From: Isoetes taiwanensis
Lineage: Eukaryota > Streptophyta > Lycopodiopsida > Isoetales > Isoetaceae
Direction: 5' to 3'
NCBI GenBank assembly: GCA_021234155.1
Contig: JAJEKV010000011.1
Coordinates: 14,049,255 to 14,113,254, forward strand
DNA: 64,000 nucleotides
Shown piece by piece: positions 1-13,019 of this stretch (position 1 is its first letter; the number at the start of each line of letters is the position of its first letter). The position numbers and the translations under genes are program-made. Under the pieces are notes generated by a model, which saw nothing but the letters and a program-made list of their open reading frames with translations, made no database searches and was not told where the DNA came from.

Positions 1-1127
1 CATTTTTTGCAGCTATAATTTTGGTTTGGCATTTCTCTGAAGTTAGTGGCTGCAAGCTCCAAAGAAGGTAATTGCGCTGATGTCAAATTTTAACAATCCC
101 TGCAACAAATGTGAGCTTATGTAAGCATTTGTCCCAGTAAAAATTTATTGTTAATTCCTGGACAAAAGACCACAAACAAGGAATCCCTCACCAAGAAATA
201 CAGGTAAGAATTATTTCACACTTAGGAATAATAAAAGAGCATATGGATGATGCAAATGCCGTGACTGGAATGCAATCAGTATCTAGCAATAGTTAAGAAA
301 TGCGAAATGACTTATCTGGAACTTCTGCAGCTGTATTTAGAACACTGTATGTCTGCATGTGATAGAACTCAAGGAATCTGCAATAACTAGCCCTATTATA
401 TCTCTTGCGCAAAGATTAAATAAGGAATGCATGCAAAATGGAGCCATTCTGGGTTTGAGACTTGCTGTGAAATTCTTGATAAACTCAGAGTGTTGAATCT
501 GCTCCAAGTCATTTTTTATCTTTCATCACTAGAATCGCATTTGCCCCAATGGATAAATCGATAAATCAGTATTTGCTATAAATCGATGTTGCTAATCAGG
601 GTCAAGTAATACTTACCTCTGATTGCAACCCAGACAACCCATTGGACAGCGCAAACGACTTGAAGACCAGAACTAGACAAATCGGCAACTTTACAACTGC
701 AAGATCATGAGCAGGTGGATCGATCAGCAAGCAGAATCGGCAACGACATCTTTGAAACCCTAGCAAAAGCAAAAGGGTTCGATGTTTGCATGCCTTTTCG
801 GCCGTCTAAAAAATAATTAATACAAAAATTCAGCCTGTGCACATGAGATAAATTTAATTACAACCGTATGATTCTGCCTCTTATAAAAAATCGATGGTCA
901 AGAAAATGTGCACTCTAGAAATACTATTTAGTACATATAGATGAATACGGCTGCCAAATCATAGAAAAACCTTAGCAAAAAGTATACAAAAATGCAAAAG
1001 AAACCCCCTGTTATTTTGCTAGATATTAATACCATGGTTTCTTACATTTAATAATATAATATTTGAAAGGTGTGAGTGGAAGTTCATGTAGATTCAATTG
1101 GTGAATAAGTGCCCCATAAATTCATAG
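1..1127. other. No gene recognised
   Basis: AT-rich sequence with no reading frame, RNA gene or repeat that I can support on either strand. It lies upstream of a LINE 3' fragment. Confidence 0.5.
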
Positions 1128-1514
1128 TTGTTTGTGCTTAAACATTGCCCTCAAATTATGCAAGCTTGTCTAACCAACCAATTTTATACTATAGAGAATT
1201 GTATGCATAATCTCTATTCCAAAGTTGGGATCAAAACGCTTCCACAACTTCTCAGCACACCATCTGTGCATGACTTGGCATTTTATATACTTGAGGTTCT
1301 AGATAAACGTCTGCAATTACTGAGCCATCATTAGTCATTATCTAAGCTTGTCTAGTATCATCATTACTGCAAAGGTTTTTCCCTTGAAAACCTTTCGAGG
1401 CAGGGGTTTTTTAATCCTAGTAGTAATGATTGTACTAGCCCATTGTATGGGTCCCATGACCTATTGGTCTCCGTGGACGTTAAAAAAACTATTCTATTCT
1501 ATTCTATTCTATTA
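1128..1514 (+). mobile_element. LINE 3' end, 5'-truncated (copy A)
   Basis: This is the last part of a non-LTR retrotransposon. Roughly the first 205 bp keep an open frame ending in FYILEVLDKRLQLLSHH, which matches the same C-terminal region of LINE copy B (SALYILEVLDECLQLL near 15,960-16,010). The 3' untranslated region is shared with copies B and C: a stretch containing 'cgaggcagggg', then 'tgggtcccatgacc', then 'ggtctccgtggacgtt'. It closes with a (TTCTA)n tail at about 1,490-1,514 instead of poly(A). The upstream limit is inferred from the open frame and could lie some tens of bases either way. Confidence 0.75.
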
Positions 1515-3496
1515 ATTTTTAAACTTTCAGTCCTGTGGACCAATAATGGTCTACAGTCTAACTTGACTTATGGTTATAAACTTTCATATTTTTCTTTGCA
1601 CTTTTTTTGCATTGAACATTTTGCAAGTATGACTTTTCAAAGTCACATCTCGAGGCATAAATCTAGAATAAACATAGAAGATATATTTGAAGTTAATGCT
1701 GTAAAGATAAATTCACATCTCAAGATTATGCTCAATAAATATTTTCAATTACTCAAGTAAATCAGAAGCTATTCATATCCCAAAATTCAACTTGAGATCG
1801 ATTAACATAAGGAAGTTATTTATTTTAAATACCTATGAAGCAGGAATGGGCTCAGGTACATAAACCTTTCTTGATTTCTTGTGTTCATGTCTTTTGCCCT
1901 TTTAATGAGCTTGTTTTTGCATTGGTCTCATATCATTTTGAACTTACATATTATGATTTTTTGGAGGACATCATAGAGTAATTTTTGCTCTATATTCGGA
2001 AATATTAATTATTATTACAAGTTCTCTAAAATTGAGATAACAAATGAAAGTTCAAATATCAAATTCAAGACCAGCCAATATTTTTATGGGATGGAGGAAC
2101 TTGTCAATTGCTTGTATATCAAATATTAGCTCAAAATGCATTTCCTTGTAAAAGTTGTTGTATTTAAACTACAACTGCCTTCTGGGAACCATAATTGGTT
2201 CTGAGGAGACAGAAAGCAGTTCTGGCCCTGTCATGTTTGAATAGCTCTATCTTTCTTCACAGACTTCGGATTGACATGTGGTTTTTTGTGTCTTTTTCTG
2301 TATCTCGTGTAGAAAAATATCATGGTAATCAAAAAAATTGAAAAAATCTTTTTGTCGAAGCAGTTTGACTTTATTTAAATATGAACCTTTTGGTACTTGA
2401 CCTCCCTGAGTTTGTTAGAGCATAACCTACAAGAATGGACGTATATATATATTTAGATATTTTTCTAGTAGAGAATGACTGCCATATTTAAATTCCTAGG
2501 AAGGGTTTGAGTAGATTTTGTGCCATTGATTTTATACGAATTTTAAAGTGAACACTGCAAATGGACCATTTTTTGTCCATCATGGAACAAATCTAGTGTT
2601 AAAGTATCTTCGTGCGGCTTCTCAACATGCATATGTCGAGTCACACTTGTACTAATCTTGTACATGTCATCTAGTTGACATGTACTATTATGTGGCAATA
2701 TAATATACGTATTTATAGCGCATAAGATGCTGGAACGTCACAGGGTGTAGAAGGCAGGTGGTCTATGGATTCAATGTTTGGTACCAACTTGTGGAATTTC
2801 CCACTGTACGCAGCAATCGTGCCCATCAAAGGAGGGGTAGGGTAGTCGGACTTCTATTGCAATGTGGAGGGAGGTGAAGGTCTGCAATCCTATGCTTTAA
2901 TAACTGTGCTCCATCTCGTCTTTGAACGAAGTCACGACATGGATAGTGGCTATCATAGACTGTGACGATGAAGATGAGTACTGCTGGGATCGTGGAAACC
3001 AGGTAAATCAATGAGGTTTTTAGTTGGTTTTGTGAATGGTATAGTTGTAATGACTTAACTTCCACGCTTGAATGGAGATGGGCTGAAGATGGATGTACTT
3101 CTACTTGTTGACACTTGCACAGTTTACGCACATCTATGGAAATAATAAGGTAAGTCATTGTGGCTTCCAATATGCCAGTTGGCTAATGAGGTGCTTTTCT
3201 TGACATGGATACCTCAACCATGACTGGTTGAACGGAGGGAGGCCACTAAGATGGATGTGGCAATGACACGACACTGTAGAACGTTGCACACTAGGACACT
3301 ACCAACTATATGGGCTCACCAAGTAGAAGGTACTCAAAACGCAGACTTACACAGTGAGAACTAGAAGAAACTCAACGACATACTTATGCTGTAGGAATAT
3401 GCCGGCCTGTCAATGTTTGTGTTTGAAGCAAGCCTTAACGTTTTGAATAGAGGACCAAGATGAGCCTTGGACGCATATTCCTTGGAATGTTCATGG
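1515..3496. other. No gene recognised
   Basis: Short open frames on both strands show no family resemblance, signal peptide or plausible splice pattern. The right edge is the CATGG target duplication of the copia element. Confidence 0.4.
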
Positions 3497-3840
3497 TGTT
3501 CGATTCGTAGCGGTACTCTGGCTTGTTGCCACAGCCGCACTCTTCTGCTGTATGTACAGCCGAGAGCCCAAGCTCTATCCCTTCAAGCATAAACAAGACT
3601 CCACCTAAAGCCACCTGCAATTCAGCCACTTCACCTTCAATCCAATCACTGGATTGTTCCACCCAGGATGCACCGCTTCCTTGCTTCTCTCCACCTTCTT
3701 ACGCCTCGTGAGTCTCCTCTTATACTATCTCGCCATGCCCGCATGCAACTACTCCGCATGCCATGCCCGCATGCATGGTTTCCCATTTGTTGCTTCATCT
3801 TTGCTTCTACATGACATGTGTAAAGGCTATATATGCAACA
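3497..3840 (-). repeat. 3' LTR of copia element
   Basis: Direct repeat of 7,331-7,675. The most visible differences are a few small indels, for example 'tactctggc' here against 'tactcggc' there. Its ends are TG...CA. On the minus strand the polypurine tract (plus-strand tactcccccctt, 3,841-3,852) lies immediately upstream. Confidence 0.9.
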
Positions 3841-3852
3841 TACTCCCCCCTT
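3841..3852 (-). other. Polypurine tract of copia element
   Basis: On the minus strand this reads AAGGGGGGAGTA and directly abuts the 3' LTR, the expected position for the plus-strand primer of reverse transcription. Confidence 0.75.
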
Positions 3853-3921
3853 AGCCTTTACACTCCACAACTCCGACACGGGTTTTAGCATCTATCAACT
3901 TAGGTTCGAGATAGAGCCTTA

Positions 3922-4577
3922 GTGAGCATGTCCGCTTCTTTGCAATTTTGTGGGGATATAAGTCACATCGATCTCCCCTTTTTCGACTTCATCCCGTATG
4001 AAGTGATGGTGTATTTCAATGTGTTTGGTACGAGAATGATGAACTGGATTTTTAGTCATTGCCACTCCGCTCTTGTTATCACAAGATATAGCTTGGTAGC
4101 ACTTTCGGCAACAAACATCCCAACTCCTTGAGCATTCTCAAGTAACCAAATTATTTCTGAGGCCGCTGGATATCGCTACATATTCTCGCGCCAAGCGCTA
4201 GATTTGGCTACACATTCCTCGCTTCTTACACCCCCAAGATATAGCAAAGATTACCTAATTTGCACACATAACACGAAGTTGACTTCTCACATCCGGATCT
4301 CCTCCCGATCAGCCGTGATCGGCATAACTCGTTAAACCATTTTCTTCACTCTTGGTGAAGTGAATACCATCATGCAAAGTACCCTTCAAATATCTCAAAA
4401 CCCTTTTTTGGCCGCTATCCAATGCTCTCGTCCCGGATTGTTGCAAAAACGACCGAGCAAGTTAATCGCATAAGAGATATCGGCCTTGTCTTTGTTGGCA
4501 ATATGTAAAAGCGAGCCTATCAATGCACGATACGGCACCTTTTCCATTTCCCTTTGTTCAGCCAAGTTTCTGGGCAC
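3922..4577 (-). pseudogene. Copia RNase H region, frameshifted
   Basis: On the minus strand 4,395-4,577 encodes the segment after reverse transcriptase (VPYRALIGSLLHIANKDKAD, then GRFCNNPGREHW), typical of the Ty1/copia link between reverse transcriptase and RNase H. The end of RNase H is readable around 3,930-4,100 (LWCDNKSAVAMTKNPVHHSR, then TKHIEIHHHFIRDEVEKGEI). Frame changes separate these pieces from each other and from the reverse transcriptase upstream. Confidence 0.8.
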
Positions 4578-4702
4578 ATCTTATCGCTAATTTTTGTACC
4601 GTACAAGGGGTGTTTTTGATATATTGCAATTTGCCATTCCGTGTCGGACCAAAGCCTTTTGATATTACGCTCTTTTAAGTCCAAAGCAAGCTCCCCCTTT
4701 TC

Positions 4703-6790
4703 CTATTCCTTCCGACCTCCATACCCCCTAGGTTTCTTGAGCTCACCTAGTTCTGTTATTCGGAATCGTCTCTTCAATAACACTTTGCATCTCTCTAGGT
4801 ATGATTTGTCATTACTGACTATGACACAATCATCAACATAAAGTGCCATAATCAAGCACTTGTCCCCTTCTTTCCACATGTATAGATTGCCTTCCGTTTT
4901 CAACTTTCTAAACCCAATTGAAAGCAAAAACTTATTCATGCAAACATACCATTGCCTAGATGCTTGTCTCAAGCCGTATATCGCTTTTTTCAGTCTGCAC
5001 ACCATATTCTTCCCCTGCTCATATCCTTCAGGCTGCTCCATATAGATCTCTTCTTCTAGTTCTCCATTTAAGAAAGCCGTCTTCACGTCCATATGCTCTA
5101 TCTCCATATCATTCTGAACTGCCAATGCTATCAGGGTTCTTAGACTAGTCACCTTGACTATGGGTGAAAAAGTATCTGTATAGTCTACTCCTTCTTCCTG
5201 AGTGTATCCTTTTGCTACTAGCCGAGCTTTATACCTTTCTACTGATCCATCAGCATTTCTCTTTATTTTAAAGAGCCACTTACTGCCAACCACATTTTTG
5301 CTCCTCGGACGTGACACCAATTCATATGTTCCAGTTTCTTCAAATGATTTCAACTCACTCTCCATAGCCTCCTTCCATTTGAAGGAATCAGCTCCCATCA
5401 CAGCTTGTTCTACTGTCTTGGGCTCCACCACACAAGATATTATCTTCGGTTTTGGAACTCGCTTTGTCCTGCCATAAGCATCTGCATCAAAAGGAAGTTC
5501 TGCCTTAAGCCGTTCCACCTCTGTACGACGTGTGGTTGTTCTACTTTCAATGTCTTCTTGCCTTCCTTCATGCACTTCTTCTTGCACATCTGGCACACTA
5601 TCAGCTCCAAGAGCCTCATGCACCTCCTCGTGCTCTGCCTCCGGTGTATGTGGTGCACTGTTGACCTCTATGGTCTCATGCACCCCATCCGGCTCATCAT
5701 CTGAGTCATCACTTATTACTACATCTGGTTCCGCTACTGTCTCCTTGATCTTCTCCGCATCCTTCTCTAGATCGTCTTCGTCTATTGGTATCCATTCCGC
5801 TGCTTCCTGCACTGTCAAAGATTTCCTATCCTTATAAAGTATTCTTTCATCAAATTCAACATCCCTGCTAACATAAACTTTATGGGTCACAGGTTCATAT
5901 AGCCTATAGCCATTTGCCTCCTCATCATACCCTACTAGAAAAGTGGGGATACTTCGATCATCTAACTTCCTCCGCAGCTCCTCTGGCACGAGCATGTACG
6001 CTAAACATCCGTAGACCCTTAATCGATCGACGGACTGCCTTCTTCCAGACCACTTCTCCTCAGGAACTGCTCCCTTCAATGCAGCTATGGGCAACCTGTT
6101 CTGCACATAGCAGGCTGCAGCTACTGCTTCTCCCCATAAAAAGTTAGGCAATCCTGCATGTTTCAACATGCATCTAGCCGCATCCATTATGGTGCGGTTC
6201 TTACGTTCTGCTACCCCGTTCTGCTGAGGTGTATATCGACATGTATACTGTCTTCTAATACCCTGCACATGACAGAACTTTGTGAATTCACTCGACCTGT
6301 ATTCTCCTCCGAGATCTGACCTCAACGATTTTACACGTTTGGATGTTTCTCGCTCTACCTCTGCGACATAAAGCCGAAAAGCATCATATACTTGATCTTT
6401 TGTGCGAAGATAATAACATTTGGTGCGTCTGCTACAATCATCTATAAAAGTGGCAAAATATGATTTTCCCCCAAGGCTCTGTGTTTGCATAGGTCCACAC
6501 ACGTCAGAATGCACTAATTCAAGCAACTCAGTTGCTCGCCGTCCTTTATTTTTAAAGGGAAGTCTAGCTTGCTTTCCAAGCATACATGCCTCACACACGC
6601 CATGATCTTCATCATTACATATCAACCCATCTAACAACTTATGTTTCTGTGCAATTTTAATACTGTTATAATTGACATGCCCCATTCTAAGATGCCATGT
6701 ATGCAGATCATCCATAACAGAAACTTTATTGATAACCTCTGCATCCAATTCAAACAGCTTTCCGTTCCTTTGTGCCTCAAAGGTTTTCAC
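4703..6790 (-). pseudogene. Copia integrase and reverse transcriptase (pol fragment)
   Basis: A 695-codon frame on the minus strand. In order it shows the integrase zinc finger (HLRMGH ... CEACMLGKQ), the catalytic core (HSDVCGP, RSDLGGEY, then the Glu in TPQQNGVAERKNRT), an acidic linker, and reverse transcriptase beginning WLFKIKRNADGSVERYKARL and ending in the YVDD catalytic box (ALYVDDCVIV). The catalytic residues appear intact. The frame is lost just after KRRFRITELGELKK, so RNase H lies in other frames downstream, and the protease portion is separated by a frame change near 6,860. The first Met is not a true start: this is the interior of a polyprotein. Confidence 0.9.
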
Positions 6791-6849
6791 ACCATCTTTT
6801 ATGAACTTGCACCCAGTCTTATGAAATCTTAATTCATAACCATCATCTA

Positions 6850-7269
6850 CTAAATCACTTTCTGAAAAAACCAGTTGAACAACATACCCGGGACATATAA
6901 TGCTCTCGGCACATTAAGAATAGTTTTACCTTCCCTTGTCAATTCTAGATTCCCGTGCCCATGTACACCCTGAAGAACTCCATTTCCCATCTTGACTACA
7001 TGCTTTTCATTGGTTTTAACATGACGCAGCATTCTTGGTGAGCTTACCATCAAACTTCGCTCCGAGTCGATGGTCAATACATGAGTTCTCCTCTGCACAT
7101 TTGCAATTGCTCCAATCATTCCCAGGTTCTCTTTCTCAATTTCAAGTTTTCTATTGAATTCAACCATCTGCCGTCCATAAGCACGGCTCCGCCTAGTCTC
7201 CCTTACACACATTAACAAGCTACTCTGTATGCTTGCCATGTCCTCCTTGAAACTGGGTAACAAAAACAA
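6850..7269 (-). pseudogene. Copia protease remnant with residual gag
   Basis: The C-terminal half (MGNGVLQGVHGHGNLELTRE ... LNVPRALYVPGM) matches the region of copia protease before the integrase. The aspartic protease active site is damaged: TIDS is followed by ERSLM, which looks like small deletions in a DSGAS-type box. The N-terminal 60 residues are not recognisable gag, and almost no space for gag remains before the 5' LTR. Confidence 0.65.
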
Positions 7270-7316
7270 TCCTCCGGTCTTCGGACAATCTGTGAAGATG
7301 ACCGAAGTGTTCTTGT

Positions 7317-7327
7317 GCTCGATACCA
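7317..7327 (-). other. Copia primer-binding site
   Basis: On the minus strand this reads TGGTATCGAGC, three bases after the 5' LTR. It is the initiator-Met tRNA complement common in plant copia elements (TGGTATCAGAGC) with one base missing. Confidence 0.8.
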
Positions 7328-7330
7328 CTT

Positions 7331-7675
7331 TGTTCGATTCAGTGGCGGTACTCGGCTTGTTGCCACAGCCGCACTCTTCTGCTGATGTACAAACCGAGAG
7401 AGCCCAAGCTCTATCCCTTCAAGCATAAACAAGACTCCACCTAAAGCCACCTGCAATTCAGCCACTTCACCTTCAATCCAATCACTGGATTGTTCCACCC
7501 AGGATGCACCGCTTCCTTGCTTCTCTCCACCTTCTTCTGCTTCCGTGAGTCTCCTCTTATACTATCTGCCATGCCCGCATGCAACTACTCCGCATGCCAT
7601 GCCCGCATGCATGGTTTCCCATTTGTTGCTTCATGCTGCTTCTACATGACATGTGTAAAGGCTATATATGCAACA
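7331..7675 (-). repeat. 5' LTR of copia element
   Basis: 345-bp partner of 3,497-3,840, ending CA at 7,675 and followed by the CATGG duplication. Its outer edge lies 12 bp upstream of the first in-frame ATG of the stress-protein gene. Confidence 0.9.
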
Positions 7676-7687
7676 CATGGGAGATAG

Positions 7688-8489
7688 ATGACCATCTTAG
7701 GATTGGACGGATTAGGGCAACTTCACCCATTCCATCCCGACAGTAGGTTCGGAGCTGATCTGATGATCGTGGTGGTCGCCCTTGACGATGGTAAAGAGAG
7801 TTCTGATGCCTTAAAATGGGCTCTTGACAAATTACGGCTTCAGCCTCGTAAAGAAAATGAGCAGGAATCCGACGATACCATTGTACTTCTGCACTCTGAG
7901 CCCATTGGCCAAATATCAGGTCCCCTTTTAACTCATAAACTTGCAGATGCTTGATCCTTACTAAAATTTGGCTTGGGATTTTGGAATTGTTTATAGGCAA
8001 CTATGTTGGTGACCTGGTGGCTTCCATAAGAAAAGAGGAAGAACGCACTACTAAAAGTGTTTTGCTTGCTGCAAAGCAGCTCTGTGATGAAAGACAAGTA
8101 CGTATTTTTTTATTAGTATTCGTTTGCAAATGGTCCTGAAAATAGTTACTATCCAATTTCATTTTACGCCTAATTCTATGGCTTGTAAAATGTATGGCAT
8201 TTATGTATCCAGATTCATGTCAGGACCATGGTTACCTCAGGTGACCCTGGAGACAGTATATGTGAAGCAGCAGAAAGATTGAATGCAGATGTTCTGGTAA
8301 TGGGTAGTCGTGGTCATGGACCGTTGAAAAGGTAGATGATTATTTTTCTCTTTTCTATTTGAATAAGAAGATAACTTTTTAAACTAAAATTTGTTTATCA
8401 GAGCTTTGCTTGGGAGCGTAAGTGACTACTGCGCACACCATGCAAAATGTCCAGTTATTATTGTCAAAGGAAGCAAATGTGAAAGTTAA
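7688..8489 (+). CDS. Universal stress protein (UspA domain), 4 exons
   Basis: Exons: 7,688-7,919, 7,997-8,097, 8,213-8,331 and 8,402-8,489. All introns are GT-AG and short (70-115 bp), and the joins restore one frame of 179 codons. The fold begins at MIVVVALDDGKESSDALKWA and ends with the nucleotide-binding pattern G-2X-G-9X-G-S (GSRGHGPLKRALLGS), followed by SDYCAHHAKCPVIIVKGSK, the classic last strand of plant USPs that bind ATP. Proteins of this family are small soluble stress-response proteins; the exact role here is unknown. The in-frame ATG at 7,763 gives 154 residues, close to the usual USP length. The 25 residues added by the 7,688 ATG look unlike USP, so 7,763 is the likelier start. 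A copia LTR sits directly upstream and probably displaced the native promoter. Confidence 0.88.
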
Positions 8490-9847
8490 TGAGGCTATTC
8501 TTCTATAGTTTAATGATATGACCAGGATGGCTTAGAGAATGAGGTGGGTTGATTGTTCGATGAATGACAAGCAGCTTCTTCACATTACAGGTCCCTTCGA
8601 TCTTCATTAAACTAAGCTCACATGCTACTGCAGTTTCTAGATTCTGTTTTTTTAAGGATACAAGTGCCAGCCTTGTACAGGTCTCCTGGTGCATTGATAA
8701 GTATAACCATGGTGATGAATTGCTTGACTTCTAAATATTTAATGGAAACTCTTTCCGCATTTCCATTTGGCATTTTATAAAGGACATAAACCCTTCTTGC
8801 GTTTTGGATACTACAGTTACAACTGTTCTAGTTGTGTGTCACACTGGGTCAGCATATTCCTTCAATTATGTGAGAAATAAAAAAAAAAGGGAAAAAGAAA
8901 AAAAGGTAAAGCTATAGGCTTATTGGCTGGCCTGTTTTTGTCTCCTTTCAGTTTTTTAACCAAATTTGCTGAGAATTGGATTCCATTAGTTTGTTTTTAA
9001 AATATTTATGCTGCAGAATGAACCTTTTCTGTGTAACATGGCAGCTGGGCCCCTTTTAAACATTTGGTGTGTTACTGATGCAGTTTAAAAATCATTCTGA
9101 AGCTTAAATCTCTCCCCTCCTCAACGCGTCTTCAACTTCTGGCCTCTTTTTACTGTTACAAACATGGGATTCAATGGTTTGGCCACCGTAGTGGGCTGCG
9201 AAGAATAACTAACACACAAACAACAGTATAGAAGCAATGAGAAGAATGATGTGATGCTAGCAATAGACAAAGTGATGATGAGGAATGCCATTGTTTAGCT
9301 CACAAATCATTGGATTGCTTAAATGCCTGCTTTGCTTGATCTGCTGCAAAACAATACAAGCTGGATCTAAAACTGATTTGCCACCTAGGACAGGCTCAGG
9401 TCAAGTTTTGGATAATGAGAGTGTTCTATAATTTGTACATGTTTCTAAGAAATGTTTGAAGGAAAAAGCTAGATTAAGAAGGCTATCAAGCTCTTAAAAA
9501 AATTGGCATGCAAACTTACAGCTTTGATTTATCTGTCAGATTATAATAAAGCTTATAACAGTGTCAAGGCAGACACGTAGATTTTGTTTTTTACTATTTC
9601 TTTTTTACAAATCCAGAGAAGCAGGAATTATCTATTCATGGTTGTATCACCGATTAAGTATGCTAAGGAAAATTCCAGTGTTTATTACAGTAGAACAGAA
9701 AGGTACGAAGTGTTGGCCTAAAAGACATTACATGGGGGAAGCATGGGAGAAAAAACAATTAAAAAGAAGATGGCAATGCACCAACCTAGAGATACGCAGG
9801 TATGGAGGATAAAAGGGCTATGACAGACGAAAGAGGTGTGAAAAAAA
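8490..9847. other. No gene recognised
   Basis: Contains the presumed 3' untranslated region of the stress-protein gene and the upstream region of the cysteine-rich gene. It is AT-rich with a short purine-rich run near 8,880-8,905. I see no further coding signal. Confidence 0.4.
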
Positions 9848-10126
9848 ATGGAGAGGAAGGGGCCAATAATCGTATTGGTAATAATAATAGGGATGTTTAT
9901 GGTGGGAGCAAAGGGGCTTCTGCCCAGTCCGTGCAACAGCGTTACACTGATTAAATCAATTGAGCCCTGCAAATACACTAGAGAAGCAAAATGCTGCCCA
10001 TATGCTTCCAAATTGGCCGTCTGTATCGCTGAGGAAACAATTCCCATCCCTATCCGGGATCTTTTTAATGACTACCTTTGTACTGTTTGCCACTATCTTC
10101 CCTTTATTACTTGTGCTGGTAAGTAA
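9848..10126 (+). CDS. Small secreted cysteine-rich protein, 92 aa
   Basis: A single open frame of 92 residues. Residues 1-23 form a signal peptide: MERKG, then a long aliphatic core (PIIVLVIIIGMFMVGA), then KG. The mature part has eight cysteines spaced C-x11-C-x7-CC-x8-C-x18-C-x2-C-x7-C. The central CC pair recalls the eight-cysteine helical fold of lipid-transfer and prolamin-like proteins, but the spacing fits neither the lipid-transfer C-x-C pattern nor any other family I know. The protein is expected to enter the secretory pathway and be disulfide-bonded. The stop overlaps a GTAAGT donor-like string at 10,119, but the only near acceptor would give a 25-bp intron, so I keep the single-exon model. 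AATAAA at 10,247-10,252 is a plausible polyadenylation signal. Confidence 0.6.
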   Translation: MERKGPIIVLVIIIGMFMVGAKGLLPSPCNSVTLIKSIEPCKYTREAKCCPYASKLAVCIAEETIPIPIRDLFNDYLCTVCHYLPFITCAGK

Positions 10127-10325
10127 TATATTTACTGTATTTAGCTGCTAATCCTATTACATATGGGATACAATTGTATTCTCTTCTCTATCTATTCCAT
10201 AAAGCATGATCCGTATATGGACAAGGCTGTATTTTCTTCTATATTCAATAAATCGTGAGTTTTGTGTAACCCATTATTCTGGTGATTTCTTCTAGCTATC
10301 GATAAAATGATTTTTTTTTTCTGCC

Positions 10326-10337
10326 TTATATAAAAAA
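10326..10337 (+). promoter_or_regulatory. Candidate TATA box for cysteine protease gene
   Basis: TTATATAAAAAA stands about 350 bp upstream of the protease start codon. The distance implies a leader of roughly 320 bases, long but possible. Position and composition are the only support. Confidence 0.3.
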
Positions 10338-10678
10338 ATAATTTTGACTCATTAATTGCAATATTTGCCATTCTTTTAAATCATTGCTCATCATTCCCTT
10401 GAAATCATTGCCATTTAATGCAACACGATAACCCTCCCTGTCACTTCAATTCTCCTCAAGCCTAGCCTTAGGCATTATGTGGATGCTCTAATCCCTATTA
10501 CTTGGGTGTCACACTTGCTTGTTCTCCAAGGTTTGCCCCAATGTTGCAAGCTTTGCCCCTCACTCAATCCTCTCATGATTGCTCTAGCAAAATTCCCTCG
10601 CACTTTGTATATTTGCAGGGATACGATGATTTTGCTATAAATCTTTAGAACTTCACCTGAAAAAAATGAAAGATTGAC

Positions 10679-12062
<1,384 letters not shown>

Positions 12063-13019
12063 AGTATAATAACCATCTTCTTTCATATATAATGACCATT
12101 GTCTTTCATGTATTCATTCTTCATGTATTCATAAAAATTAGTTTATTAAATTGACTGTTAAAACTTGTAGGTGTTATCATCATATATATAGTCAATTATT
12201 GGCGTATATAGAAGATTACAAGTACTTGTATTATTTAATGCAACTTAGATTGAGCTCTTTTAGGTTGTGATGGTGTCATGTTGATGTGTTTTCACAAGCT
12301 CATCTGGATATTAGAACTTCATAAATTGTTTCTTGTGTCGGCATTTTTTAGTTTCTCTTGTTCAGAAATGTCAATTGCTTTGAGATCGTTGTAGACTCTA
12401 AGATCATTCTTGTTTCAAATAGCAATTGGTTATTTAGGATTAAAAGATATGAAGCGCTATGGTCTAGGACTAGGAATTTCACAATAGATTTTTCAATTTA
12501 TGGAAGAGCATACTGGAACCAAGAAATCAGTCAATCGTCATGTGGCATAAATGCAGAAACAAAATCTACTCCACCATGTCTCTGATGTGTCTACTAATTG
12601 TAATACCTGCATGCATGAGAGCATTGGAAGAAAATCTGATCTGCAAGTGACTGAGCTTGATAAGGAAACATCTGGTTGAGTTGCTACTTTGAAACGTTCC
12701 TATTCTTATGCAACCAAGGGGCCTCCAGTTTCTTCTTCAAGCATAATGATCCTAATGTGAAATCCATGCCTAATTCATCCTCCCCACAATTTCGGTACTC
12801 TCGTGTAACAGGTAGTGCATCTACATCTGTATCAACATATGCTCAGAGGCATAGAGAATACATTGATAAGCACAACCATCAGTGTAATTTGTTTAGTCAC
12901 GGTATGCTAGAAGAAGCATCAGATGACTTGCAACAGAAGATACAGACGTCGGTATTGGCTAAATGAGATCTCACAACCCAGTTATTCTCGCTGGGAGTAG
13001 GAGCATTGCAGCCCTACCA
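12063..13019. other. No gene recognised; possible 5' part of LINE copy B
   Basis: Open frames at 12,358-12,585 and 12,676-12,966 show no recognisable domain. The endonuclease domain of the LINE is first readable after about 13,080, so some of this may be its degraded upstream part, but I cannot show it. Confidence 0.35.

Larger units (their letters stand above)
3497..7675 (-). mobile_element. Ty1/copia LTR retrotransposon, complete ends, defective coding
   Basis: The element is bounded by two near-identical LTRs of about 344 bp (TGTTCG...GCAACA on the plus strand) and by a perfect 5-bp target duplication, CATGG, at 3,492-3,496 and 7,676-7,680. It reads on the minus strand. A primer-binding site close to the 3' end of initiator-Met tRNA follows the 5' LTR and a purine tract precedes the 3' LTR. 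The pol order integrase then reverse transcriptase then RNase H defines Ty1/copia. At about 4.2 kb it is shorter than usual for a complete copia element, mainly because most of gag is absent. Frameshifts near 6,860 and 4,690 make it non-autonomous. Confidence 0.93.

Noticed and set aside
5532-5837. Ser-rich plus-strand frames across 4.9-6.2 kb
   Set aside because: Antisense of the copia pol frame. The minus-strand product has all catalytic motifs.
7220-7498. Minus-strand frame MEQSSDWIEGEVAELQVALG, also at 3,435-3,662
   Set aside because: It lies within the copia LTR and occurs twice only because the LTR does. It could at most be the start of a decayed gag.
10119-10143. GTAAGT donor at the end of the cysteine-rich gene
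   Set aside because: The nearest acceptor would make a 25-bp intron, below what plants splice. No second exon could be shown.
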